Of a DNA stretch of 33,292 bases, positions 25,738-33,292 are shown piece after piece. How positions within the stretch are numbered: position 1 is the first letter of the stretch; every line of letters starts with the position of its first letter. Below the pieces are notes generated by a model, which saw only the letters and a list, made by a program, of their open reading frames with translations, ran no database searches and was not told where the DNA came from. The stretch spans positions 1-33,292 of the forward strand of contig JAIBAG010000025.1 of assembly GCA_019695305.1 (NCBI GenBank). The letters are read 5' to 3'. A program made the translations under genes and the position numbers. The stretch comes from a bacterium (lineage in GTDB: Bacteria; UBA10199; JAIBAG01).

Positions 25738-27693
25738 TTATTTGGTCACTACATACAGCATGGCAATTAAACTAATTAAAATGAGAATAGCGTAATGAGC
25801 CACAAGCCCCGATTGCACGCGTACAATCACACCCGCCATAAAGCGAGCTAAATTGCCCCAGCCATGTACAATAATACCATCTATCAACTTCACATCAGCC
25901 ACCTTCCACAACAAGGCATCCGAAATATGTTTAAGGGGCTGAATGATGACGGCATTATACAATTCATCAATATAAAATTTATTACTCATTAAATTATGGA
26001 GGGGTTTAAGCTTAATTTTAATATTTTTAGTCCATTCCAGGTTACGGCTATAGAGCGCTAAAGAAATAAGAGAAAGCAAAAGGGCCCAAGCAGCCGACAC
26101 ACCCATAAGCATGAGTTCGGTATGATGATCACCTTCTAAAGCTGGAAGTCCAGCCGTGAGCTCGTGCAACCAATGATGAAAATGATTATGCCCACCCAAT
26201 ACTTCAGGAATTCCCATCAGCCCGCCTACCACCGCTAAAATTCCTAAAATAAGAACGGGAAAATTCATGCTGGCCGGCACATGATGAACCTCATGGCCAC
26301 GAAACTTTCCTAAAAAGGTGTAGGCAAATAAACGGAACATGTAAAATGCCGTAAGGCCTGCAGCCATAAGTGCCAATACATAATAGGTGGTATTACCACT
26401 GGCATACACATGCCACAAAATTTCATCTTTAGAGAAAAAGCCGGCAAAGGGAGGAATACCGGCAATGGCAATAGTGGATAATAAAAACATAAAACCGGTA
26501 AGAGGAATCTTTTTTAAGAGCCCACCCATATGACGAATATCTTGTTCGTGATGACAGGCGTAAATGACAGAGCCGGAACCAAGAAACAAACAAGCTTTAA
26601 AGAAAGCGTGAGTCACAACGTGGAAAATAGCGGCCTGCGGTGCACCCACACCTAAGCCTAAAAACATGTAGCCCAATTGCGATACGGTAGAATAAGCCAA
26701 TACCTTTTTAATATCGTACTGGGTGATAGCGATAAGAGCCGCACCAATGGCAGTAGCTAAACCAATGGTTGCAATAATATGTAAAGTAAACGGGGCCATG
26801 GCATACACAAAAAAGAGACGTGCTACCATATAAACGCCGGCAGTCACCATGGTGGCCGCATGGATTAAAGCAGAAACCGGCGTAGGACCAGCCATGGCAT
26901 CGGGTAACCAAACATAGAGTGGAATTTGCGCCGACTTACCTGTTGCACCGGTAAATAAACAAAGAGTAATAAGCGTTGCAAAAGGAGCCAACACCTCTTT
27001 ATGGGCGGCCAAAAAGTCGTAATTAAAAAAACGTAAATCACTGCTCTGTGCCTGCGATGTAAATGCAAACACAATAAAAAAGAGACCAATTAAAAATCCA
27101 AAATCACCCACGCGGTTAGCTACAAAGGCTTTTTTGCCGCACTGAGCTTTAGCCGCATCGGTAAACCAAAACCCAATAAGAAGATACGAACAAAGCCCCA
27201 CACCTTCCCAGCCCACAAAAAGAACTAAAAGGTTATCGCCTAAAACCAACAAAAGCATGAAAAAGAGAAAGAGATTAAGATAGGCAAAAAAGCGCGAAAA
27301 ACCTTCGTCGTCGTGCATGTATCCGCGAGAATATATATGGATAAGGCTGCCCACACCGGTGACAACAAGTGTCATCACGCTTGATAGGTGATCAAACAAA
27401 AAACCAAATGAAATATTGATAAGCGGCGTTGATAACCAAGGGAGCACTGCATCCGTAGCCAATTTTCCTTCCCCTTCGGGCAAAGCTTTTAACGTTAAAA
27501 AAGCCCACACGGTAAGCGCAAACGAAAGAATTGGAAATAAACAGCCCACAAAAGCCGAAAACATTTCGGGATTTTTAACAGCAGGATTATGAAGCCTATC
27601 ACGCGACACCTTAAGCGCCACAGTGCCATTAATTAAAGCTCCTGCTAGAGGCATTAAGGGAATTAATGTTAAAAATTGTGTGTTAAATTCCAT
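25738..27693 (-). CDS. nuoL: NADH-quinone oxidoreductase subunit L
   Basis: A 651-residue antiporter-like subunit at the far end of complex I's membrane arm. The glutamate in GWEGVGLCSYLLIGFW near residue 155 and the lysine region TGKSAQIPLYVWLPDAM near 252 are intact. The C-terminus has extra hydrophilic and hydrophobic segments that would include the long lateral helix. The ATG is 215 bp past the nuoK stop, and the gap holds a large inverted-repeat element. Only a distant GGAAG resembles a ribosome site. Function should be normal. Confidence 0.97.
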   Translation of the reverse strand: MEFNTQFLTLIPLMPLAGALINGTVALKVSRDRLHNPAVKNPEMFSAFVGCLFPILSFALTVWAFLTLKALPEGEGKLATDAVLPWLSTPLINISFGFLFDHLSSVMTLVVTGVGSLIHIYSRGYMHDDEGFSRFFAYLNLFLFFMLLLVLGDNLLVLFVGWEGVGLCSYLLIGFWFTDAAKAQCGKKAFVANRVGDFGFLIGLFFIVFAFTSQAQSSDLRFFNYDFLAAHKEVLAPFATLITLCLFTGATGKSAQIPLYVWLPDAMAGPTPVSALIHAATMVTAGVYMVARLFFVYAMAPFTLHIIATIGLATAIGAALIAITQYDIKKVLAYSTVSQLGYMFLGLGVGAPQAAIFHVVTHAFFKACLFLGSGSVIYACHHEQDIRHMGGLLKKIPLTGFMFLLSTIAIAGIPPFAGFFSKDEILWHVYASGNTTYYVLALMAAGLTAFYMFRLFAYTFLGKFRGHEVHHVPASMNFPVLILGILAVVGGLMGIPEVLGGHNHFHHWLHELTAGLPALEGDHHTELMLMGVSAAWALLLSLISLALYSRNLEWTKNIKIKLKPLHNLMSNKFYIDELYNAVIIQPLKHISDALLWKVADVKLIDGIIVHGWGNLARFMAGVIVRVQSGLVAHYAILILISLIAMLYVVTK

Positions 27694-27744
27694 ATTTTTA
27701 TTTCACTTCCACTAAACTTTCTTAATCACCACCATCAAAAAGAT

Positions 27745-27904
27745 TTTCCTAATCAGGTGCTTTTTTAATTTTTGGGGCGACTGTAGCCCACCTTAAAGCC
27801 CTCACCCTACAAGCACGTAGCCTATCTTCACAGAACTTGTGAGGGCGTTATATGATCCTGACTTTCAGGCGCACAAAAAATTAAAAAAGCACCTGGTTAG
27901 GAAA
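27745..27904. repeat. About 160 bp element with long inverted arms inside the nuo operon
   Basis: A left arm of 30 bases at 27745-27774 (TTTCCTAATCAGGTGC, then TTTTTTAATTTTTG) is matched by 27874-27904 in reverse complement, with one mismatch and one extra A. Between them, GCCCTCAC (27798-27805) and GTGAGGGC (27839-27846) form another perfect 8 bp stem. No open frame lies inside, and no flanking duplicated site is evident. It resembles a MITE or a folded RNA element. Confidence 0.6.
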
Positions 27905-27908
27905 CACC

Positions 27909-28217
27909 TTATCCCCCCATAATGCGCCATTCATCGGTACGCACCGTGTGCCGATTTCTATACATCATAATCACAATCGCCAAACCCACAGCGGCTTCTG
28001 CCGCTGCCACCGCCATCACAAAAAATACAACCACATGGGCTTCCATTTTTCCAAAATAACGGGCCAGTGCAACAAACGAAAGATTGGCGGCATTCAGCAT
28101 AATTTCAATGCACATAAACACGATCAGTAAATTTTTACGCAGCACCACGCCCCAAAGACCAATGCCAAACATGGCAGCAGAAAGAATGAGATAATGAACA
28201 ACGGTAATATTTTGCAT
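27909..28217 (-). CDS. nuoK: NADH-quinone oxidoreductase subunit K
   Basis: This 102-residue, three-helix membrane subunit is of normal length for NuoK. The two conserved membrane glutamates are visible, the first in FMCIEIMLNAANL near residue 38 and the second in AAAEAAVGLAIVI near 74; they form part of the proton path. Its start shares one base with the nuoJ stop, so the two are coupled. It is separated from nuoL by the inverted-repeat element. Confidence 0.97.
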   Translation of the reverse strand: MQNITVVHYLILSAAMFGIGLWGVVLRKNLLIVFMCIEIMLNAANLSFVALARYFGKMEAHVVVFFVMAVAAAEAAVGLAIVIMMYRNRHTVRTDEWRIMGG

Positions 28218-28717
28218 TACCGACTCTCCTTTTTAGCAAGTAGCACCACGCCAATGATGGAAACAAGCAGCAATACCGAGGTGATTTCAAACGGGATTAA
28301 ATAATCGGCAAATAAAATTTTACCTACTTCTTTGGGAGCTCCAAACGAAGCATCAACAGCAGGAAAAGCTCCCGTACCCAGGCTTAAAAATTTACGAACC
28401 AGTAAATAAATAAAAATACCAGCCAAGGGTAAGGTAAAAAGCTTGGGAAGTGTCACTTGATCGTCTATTAAATCTTGGTCGCGCAATTTTAAAAGCATAA
28501 CAACAAAGATAAAGAGCACCATAATGGCACCTGCATAAACAAGCACTTGCATCACCGCAACAAACGGAGCCATCAGCAATACATAGAGACCAGCCAAATT
28601 AAAAAGCGCCATCACTAAACATAAAGCACTCGCTACAGGGTTCTTTTGAATAACGGTTAAGAAAACCATCAACAAAGCGAGGCCTCCAAAAATATAGAAT
28701 AAAATCGTTTCACCCAT
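28217..28717 (-). CDS. nuoJ: NADH-quinone oxidoreductase subunit J
   Basis: A 166-residue membrane subunit of complex I with five helices. The segment VLVYAGAIMVLFIFVVMLL near residues 58-76 is the conserved helix that changes shape during turnover. Its upstream neighbour would usually be nuoI, but here the gap of 106 bp to nuoH holds only two hairpins. No clear ribosome site lies before the ATG, so translation may depend on ribosomes finishing nuoH or on a leader structure. Confidence 0.95.
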   Translation of the reverse strand: MGETILFYIFGGLALLMVFLTVIQKNPVASALCLVMALFNLAGLYVLLMAPFVAVMQVLVYAGAIMVLFIFVVMLLKLRDQDLIDDQVTLPKLFTLPLAGIFIYLLVRKFLSLGTGAFPAVDASFGAPKEVGKILFADYLIPFEITSVLLLVSIIGVVLLAKKESR

Positions 28718-28740
28718 AAAGTAAGATAACCCACCTCTAT

Positions 28741-28801
28741 CTCCTCCCTTAATCTAAGGGAGGAGCACTTTCTTTCCCCTCCCCCTTAAATTAAGGGGGA
28801 G
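28741..28801. repeat. Two tandem perfect hairpins in place of nuoI
   Basis: The first has arms CTCCTCCCTTA (28741-28751) and TAAGGGAGGAG (28755-28765) around a 3-base loop. The second is a perfect palindrome with CTCCCCCTTAA (28779-28789) and TTAAGGGGGAG (28791-28801). Their words are alike (CTCC..CTTAA), as in dispersed palindromic repeats found in many bacteria. They occupy most of the gap between nuoH and nuoJ. No T run follows either on the minus strand, so termination is unlikely. Confidence 0.65.
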
Positions 28802-28823
28802 CCGGAGGGGGTTACTCTCCTGT

Positions 28824-30068
28824 TCATACAAACAACATTACAATACTGGTTATCACCAAATTCGCTAAAGCGAGCGGTATCATCCCCTTCCAGCCAATAT
28901 TCATCAACTGATCATAGCGGAAGCGTGGAAGCGTCCAACGCACCCAAATAAAGAGCCAGCAGAAAAAGAGAACCTTGGCCATAAACACACCAAACTGAAT
29001 AAAAGCCGTAAAAATCTGCGAGCCGGTATCACCCAAATTAAATGAACCGGTAAAGAAAGCTAAGAGCGCTAAACCTAAACCACCCAAGAGAAGCGGCGCG
29101 CCCACGACAATCACTTCGTAATCACGCTTATCGCCATAATGGCCTTTTTTAAATTTTTTCAGCAGGAAGGCCCCGATGATCATAAACAACACCGCATGGG
29201 CCATAATAATGATGAAGAGTCCGGTATCGGCATGGGCACGGATAAAATCGGTAGAGAGAAAAGGAACCTGCCAACCGCCAAAAAAGAGTATGGAGATAAG
29301 ACAAGAAGCCACAATCATGTGTGCATATTCTGCCATAAAGAACATAGCGAATTTCATGGAGCTATATTCCACGTGATAACCCACAATTTCCGATTCACCT
29401 TCGGGTAAATCAAACGGGTTGCGGTTAGTTTCAGCAAAAGCAGCCACGGTAAAAAGAAAGAAAGCAATCGGCTGACGGACAATATTCCAGTGCAGCATGT
29501 TTTCGGTTTGATTGGTGATAATATGATGAAGCTCCAGCGAACCACCCAACATAAGAACACTTAAGAGGGATAAGCCCATTGAAATTTCGTACGAAATCAT
29601 TTGAGCTGAGGAACGAGCGCCTCCTAAAAGAGCATATTTATTGTTTGCAGCCCAACCGGCTAACATAATGCCAAACACACCCATGGAGGCCATGGCCAAT
29701 ACATACAGAACACCCACGTTGATGTTAGCTGGCTGCAAAACAAATTCGGTACCATTGATGGTGATGGGATGCGCAAACGGGATAACAGCAAAAGTTACAC
29801 AAGCAACAGCCAAGGTTAAAAACGGAGCGATTGTAAAATAAGGATTGGTGACATGACCGGGAGTAAAATCTTCTTTGGTCATGAGCTTGATAACATCCGA
29901 GAGCGAATGTAATAAACCACCCAAACGCAAGCCCTTGATGCTGGCACGGTTAGGACCATGGCGCCCCTGAATAAAAGCCGAACCTTTTCTTTCCGCCCAA
30001 ATAAGAAGGGGGATAATGTTAAAAATAATGAGAAAAGGGATAAGAATTTTAAGAATAATAATAATCAT
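28824..30068 (-). CDS. nuoH: NADH-quinone oxidoreductase subunit H, with an extra segment
   Basis: A 414-residue membrane subunit linking the peripheral arm and the membrane arm near the quinone site. The conserved cytoplasmic loop FAETNRNPFDLPEGESE near residues 215-231 and the start AERKGSAFIQGRHGPNR (about 25-41) are intact. The length is about 75 residues above the usual 325-350. The extra part lies between FGGWQVPF and VLFFCWLFIWVRW (about 265-365) and contains two predicted helices with a charged loop (GHYGDKRDYE). The start shares one base with the nuoG stop. nuoI is absent after it. Confidence 0.95.
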   Translation of the reverse strand: MIIIILKILIPFLIIFNIIPLLIWAERKGSAFIQGRHGPNRASIKGLRLGGLLHSLSDVIKLMTKEDFTPGHVTNPYFTIAPFLTLAVACVTFAVIPFAHPITINGTEFVLQPANINVGVLYVLAMASMGVFGIMLAGWAANNKYALLGGARSSAQMISYEISMGLSLLSVLMLGGSLELHHIITNQTENMLHWNIVRQPIAFFLFTVAAFAETNRNPFDLPEGESEIVGYHVEYSSMKFAMFFMAEYAHMIVASCLISILFFGGWQVPFLSTDFIRAHADTGLFIIIMAHAVLFMIIGAFLLKKFKKGHYGDKRDYEVIVVGAPLLLGGLGLALLAFFTGSFNLGDTGSQIFTAFIQFGVFMAKVLFFCWLFIWVRWTLPRFRYDQLMNIGWKGMIPLALANLVITSIVMLFV

Positions 30069-31519
30069 TAAAATACCGAAACCGCCTCCGCCTTTTTAGC
30101 ACTCATGCCCAATGCCAGTGTTATTGCATCTAACCACTCACCCACCAAACGCGATTCACCACGAGGGGCAAAAGCCTGTGAAATTTTTTGCACCACAGCA
30201 TTTACGTTGGTAAGGTGGCCATCCTGTTCAGCAAAAGTAGGAATTGGACAAACCACACTTGCATGTGGCAATGCATCACCAACATTAGCTGCAAAAATAG
30301 CCAAGATAGGAATATTTTTCTTTTTCAAAATTTCAAAATCGGCTTCGCTTAATCCATTGAGCACAAGCGCTGCTTGCGCATTTTTAATCTCGGATACGGG
30401 TTTTAATTTTAGATCGTTAATGTACGCTTGATTAGGATTTTTATCGGCCGTGCGTAAAATAGTATCGGAGCTAGGATTTTTTACCTCGTTACGACTGTAA
30501 TAACGCAAATCGGTTTTAAGAACATTTTTGGAAAACTCATCAAATGCTTTTAATACCTCATTGGTTTCACCCGCGTGAGAAATAGTGGCAATCTCACTGC
30601 TATTCATCGTTTTTAATTGAGAGGCTAAATAAGCGGCAGCTTCGGCAAACGAAACTTCCTGCATGGCGCCGTTTTTAATAATTTGAGCACGCAGCACGCG
30701 GTTATCGTTTACAAAATGATACCCATGGCGGCCTTCGTCACACATCCAGTACTGATTAACGTTTGGATTATAGCGCGGAATAAGACGATAAATTTTATTC
30801 CCTTCGTGATGCACTTCGATATTACAACCGCGTGAACAACCCGTGCAAACAGACGGTGTGCGTTTTAAATACCATACGCGCTTTTTAAAACGGAATTCAT
30901 CACTGGTAAGCGCTCCCACCGGGCAGATATCCACCACATTTCCGGCATAAGGATTGGAAAGCTTTTTACCAGGGAAGGTGGTGATGGTCACATGGTCGCC
31001 ACGGTTAGCCAAAGCCAATTCATCTTGGCCGGCAACATCACGGCAGAAACGAATACAACGCGTACAGGCAATGCAACGTTCCTGATCGAGCATCACGGAA
31101 GACCCTAAATCGATCATTTTATCTTTATGAACTTTTGTTTCTTCAAAGCGCGACGGAATACGGTCGTACTTCATGTAATAATCTTGCAGACGACATTCAC
31201 CAGCCTGATCACAGGTGGGACAATCGAGAGGATGGTTGATGAGTAAAAATTCCATCACCGACGCACGCATCTTTTTTACTTTATCGGTTTGTGTATGCAC
31301 CACCATGCCGGGAGCCACTTTGGTATTGCAGGCAATTTGTGGTTTTGGAGATTTTTCGATGTCCACCAAACACATGCGGCAGTTACCATCAATTTTAAGA
31401 CCGGGATGGTAACAATAATGCGGCACTTCCACACCAATCTGACGTGCGGCTTCAATAAGGTTGGTGCCTTCTTCTACGTCTACACTCTGTCCATCAATTG
31501 TTAAATTTACTTTAGCCAT
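30068..31519 (-). CDS. nuoG: NADH-quinone oxidoreductase subunit G (short form with N7 motif)
   Basis: A 483-residue peripheral subunit, about half the usual length. In order: a [2Fe-2S] domain (CYHPGLKIDGNCRMC near 36-50), the His/Cys cluster N5 motif (HPLDCPTCDQAGEC near 96-109), two further cluster motifs (CIACTRCIRFC and CPVG), and C-x2-C-x3-C-x27-C (about 224-260), which is the ligand set of the extra cluster N7. The remaining region is a shortened molybdopterin-type domain without the long C-terminal lobe. It passes electrons from NuoF towards the quinone. It lies between nuoF (20 bp gap) and nuoH (1 bp overlap). Confidence 0.95.
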   Translation of the reverse strand: MAKVNLTIDGQSVDVEEGTNLIEAARQIGVEVPHYCYHPGLKIDGNCRMCLVDIEKSPKPQIACNTKVAPGMVVHTQTDKVKKMRASVMEFLLINHPLDCPTCDQAGECRLQDYYMKYDRIPSRFEETKVHKDKMIDLGSSVMLDQERCIACTRCIRFCRDVAGQDELALANRGDHVTITTFPGKKLSNPYAGNVVDICPVGALTSDEFRFKKRVWYLKRTPSVCTGCSRGCNIEVHHEGNKIYRLIPRYNPNVNQYWMCDEGRHGYHFVNDNRVLRAQIIKNGAMQEVSFAEAAAYLASQLKTMNSSEIATISHAGETNEVLKAFDEFSKNVLKTDLRYYSRNEVKNPSSDTILRTADKNPNQAYINDLKLKPVSEIKNAQAALVLNGLSEADFEILKKKNIPILAIFAANVGDALPHASVVCPIPTFAEQDGHLTNVNAVVQKISQAFAPRGESRLVGEWLDAITLALGMSAKKAEAVSVF

Positions 31520-31539
31520 TCTTTTGTTAAATCAAAAAA

Positions 31540-32826
31540 TTATATTCCCACTCTCACAGCCTGAGGCCTATTTTTCAAATGCCGTCTAAAATCATCCGGA
31601 AACTTTTTAATAAAACTTATCACCGGCATGGAGAGAGAATCAGCCAACACACAAATTGTTTTACCCATCATGTTGTCGGAAAGCTCATTTAAGAGTGCAA
31701 TGTCTTTTTCTTCTCCACCTTCGCGCAATATACGTACCAGCATTTTATCAATCCAGCCTGTTCCTTCACGGCACGGTGTACACTGGCCGCACGATTCATG
31801 CGCATAAAAACGAGAGAGATTACGCAACACCCACACCATATCAACATCTTCGTTCATGACGATAACTCCACCAGAACCCAGCATGGTTTGATGCGCCGTC
31901 ATTGATTCGTAATCGAGTGTCACAGTTTCACAATCTTTAGCTGTTAAAATGGGCATGGAGGTTCCGCCAGGAATTACCGCTTTTAAAGCCTTGCCATCTT
32001 TCATTCCCCCGCACACTTTATTGATAAGATCTTTCATGGGATAACCCAGAGGCAATTCATACACACCGGGTTTATTCACATGACCGGAAACGGAAAATAA
32101 TTTTGTGCCGGGCGATTTTTCGGTACCAAACTTTTTGTAGGCATCGGCACCATTATTAAGAATGTAAGGAAGCGCCGAAATAGTTTCGACGTTATTAATA
32201 ATGGTAGGACAACCAAAAAGACCCACTACAGCCGGAAACGGTGGTTTAATACGAGGCTGACCTTTGTTACCCTCAAGCGAACTTAAAAGCGCTGTCTCTT
32301 CTCCACAAATATAAGCGCCAGCACCGCGATGCACGGTTACATCCAGTTTATAATTTTTGCCAAAAAGATTTTTGCCCAAATAACCCTTTTGATAGGCTTC
32401 CTGAACCGCTTCTTCGATGCGACGATAGGCTAAATCGAATTCACCACGAATATACACATAGGCACTTTCGGCACCAATGGCGTAGCAGCAGATGATGATG
32501 CCTTCAATAAGTTGATGCGGATCATCTTCTAAAAGATAGCGATCTTTAAAAGTGCCCGGCTCCGATTCATCGGCATTCACGCACAGATATTTGGGTTTAT
32601 CCACGTTTTTGGGAATAAAACTCCACTTAAGACCAGCGGCAAAACCAGCACCACCGCGGCCGCGCAAGCCGGACTTTTTAACTTCTTCAATCACATCATC
32701 AGGCTTCATCGAAAAAAGTTTGTCGATGGATTTATACCCGCCCGTTTTTTGATACACGTCGGCCGTATACGATTTTTCGAGTCCAAAACGGGTGGTAAGA
32801 ACTAAATTGTCTTTGTTATCGGTCAT
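31540..32826 (-). CDS. nuoF: NADH-quinone oxidoreductase subunit F
   Basis: A 428-residue peripheral subunit that oxidises NADH and holds FMN and one [4Fe-4S] cluster. Visible are the glycine-rich NADH loop GRGGAGFAAGLKW near residues 55-67, the FMN region DESEPGTFKDR near 85-95, and GAGAYICGEETALL near 168-181. The cluster motif ESCGQCTPCREG lies near 343-354. Length is normal. The ATG overlaps the nuoE stop codon by four bases (ATGA), so translation is coupled. Confidence 0.97.
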   Translation of the reverse strand: MTDNKDNLVLTTRFGLEKSYTADVYQKTGGYKSIDKLFSMKPDDVIEEVKKSGLRGRGGAGFAAGLKWSFIPKNVDKPKYLCVNADESEPGTFKDRYLLEDDPHQLIEGIIICCYAIGAESAYVYIRGEFDLAYRRIEEAVQEAYQKGYLGKNLFGKNYKLDVTVHRGAGAYICGEETALLSSLEGNKGQPRIKPPFPAVVGLFGCPTIINNVETISALPYILNNGADAYKKFGTEKSPGTKLFSVSGHVNKPGVYELPLGYPMKDLINKVCGGMKDGKALKAVIPGGTSMPILTAKDCETVTLDYESMTAHQTMLGSGGVIVMNEDVDMVWVLRNLSRFYAHESCGQCTPCREGTGWIDKMLVRILREGGEEKDIALLNELSDNMMGKTICVLADSLSMPVISFIKKFPDDFRRHLKNRPQAVRVGI

Positions 32827-33292
32827 GCTAATTCCGCCAAAATTTTATCTAATTTTGCTGGTGTTAAATTTTCGTGATACGCCTCGTTAATCATAATAGC
32901 CGGCGCGGTACCACAACTAGCCAAACATTCCACCGTGCAGAGAGAAAACTTTCCGTCACGCGTAGTTTCGCCTTCGTTAATTTTCAATTTTGTTTTGAGA
33001 TGATCCACCAGACTATCGGCCCCCATCATGGCACACGAAAGCGTTCGGCAAACCTGAATATGATGTTTACCCACAGGTTTGCGGTTAAACATCGTATAAA
33101 AAGTCACCACACTCAGCACGTGCACGGGCGATAAATCGAGCAACTTGCCAACATACTCCATAGCCTCATCCGAAATAAAACCATATTGCCCCTGCACCAA
33201 CCACAAGGTGGGCAAAATAGCCGCTTTTTTGGTAGGATAACGCGTTAAGAGCGTGTCAAATTTCTTTTTATTATCTGCTGTAAATTCAATCG
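32823..33292 (-). CDS. nuoE: NADH-quinone oxidoreductase subunit E (start beyond window)
   Basis: The C-terminal about 155 residues of the thioredoxin-like [2Fe-2S] subunit are visible; the frame stays open to the right edge, so the gene continues outside. The upstream part reads as FTADNKKKFDTLL and TRYPTKKAA, typical of the N-terminus, so an internal TTG at 33215 is not the start. Cluster ligands are in CRTLSC (C-x4-C) and CTVECLASC (C-x3-C). It pairs with NuoF to form the NADH-binding tip. nuoA-D are expected further right. Confidence 0.95.
   Translation of the reverse strand, partial: IEFTADNKKKFDTLLTRYPTKKAAILPTLWLVQGQYGFISDEAMEYVGKLLDLSPVHVLSVVTFYTMFNRKPVGKHHIQVCRTLSCAMMGADSLVDHLKTKLKINEGETTRDGKFSLCTVECLASCGTAPAIMINEAYHENLTPAKLDKILAELA

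Noticed and set aside
32823-33215. NuoE starting at the TTG at 33215
   Set aside because: The frame stays open to the window edge with a typical NuoE N-terminal sequence, so the gene is cut by the window.
1-33292. CRISPR arrays, rRNA and tRNA genes, insertion sequences with transposases
   Set aside because: No repeat-spacer array, conserved RNA gene or transposase frame was seen on either strand by eye.

Overview
The window is a 33 kb piece of a moderately AT-rich, Gram-negative bacterial chromosome. The lipoprotein signals, the RND exporter, the full-length class II ribonucleotide reductase and the long nuo operon suggest a deltaproteobacterial-type or Bdellovibrionota-like lineage. That placement is inference, because no rRNA or tRNA gene is present.

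Layout. Positions 1-330 hold no convincing gene, only a REP-like palindrome and a strong terminator. The minus-strand gene nrdJ (330-3956) encodes adenosylcobalamin-dependent ribonucleotide reductase. Its roughly 650 bp upstream region carries two tandem NrdR-box-like sites 32 bp apart and an inverted pair of DnaA boxes. A two-gene plus-strand operon follows (4613-7958): an FAD-dependent dehydrogenase and a thiamine-diphosphate enzyme. Next come a small [4Fe-4S] ferredoxin and a DMT permease (minus), an RND-superfamily exporter (plus), and a translationally coupled APC permease-CorA pair (minus). The exporter and corA overlap at their stop codons. A plant-type [2Fe-2S] ferredoxin (plus), an unrecognised 317-residue protein, a PlsC-like acyltransferase with an altered catalytic motif, and a large secreted lipoprotein ending in seven FG-GAP repeats (all minus) fill 14.7-20.5 kb.

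At 20661-21274 lies a small lipoprotein gene broken by one frameshift in its Ser/Asp linker. Next is an AAA ATPase of the DUF4143 type (21411-22631), preceded by a dense cluster of overlapping inverted repeats. From 22745 to the right edge runs the complex I operon nuoE-F-G-H-J-K-L-M-N, read right to left. NuoE is cut by the window edge, and nuoA-D presumably lie beyond it.

The nuo operon is unusual. nuoI is missing from its usual place between nuoH and nuoJ, where there are two tandem perfect hairpins instead. A roughly 160 bp element with about 30 bp inverted arms sits between nuoK and nuoL. NuoG is short but keeps the N7 cluster motif, and NuoH has an extra segment with about two membrane helices. 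The most testable leads are the nrdJ control region, the missing nuoI, the inverted-repeat elements, the lipoprotein frameshift and the FAD/ThDP operon.
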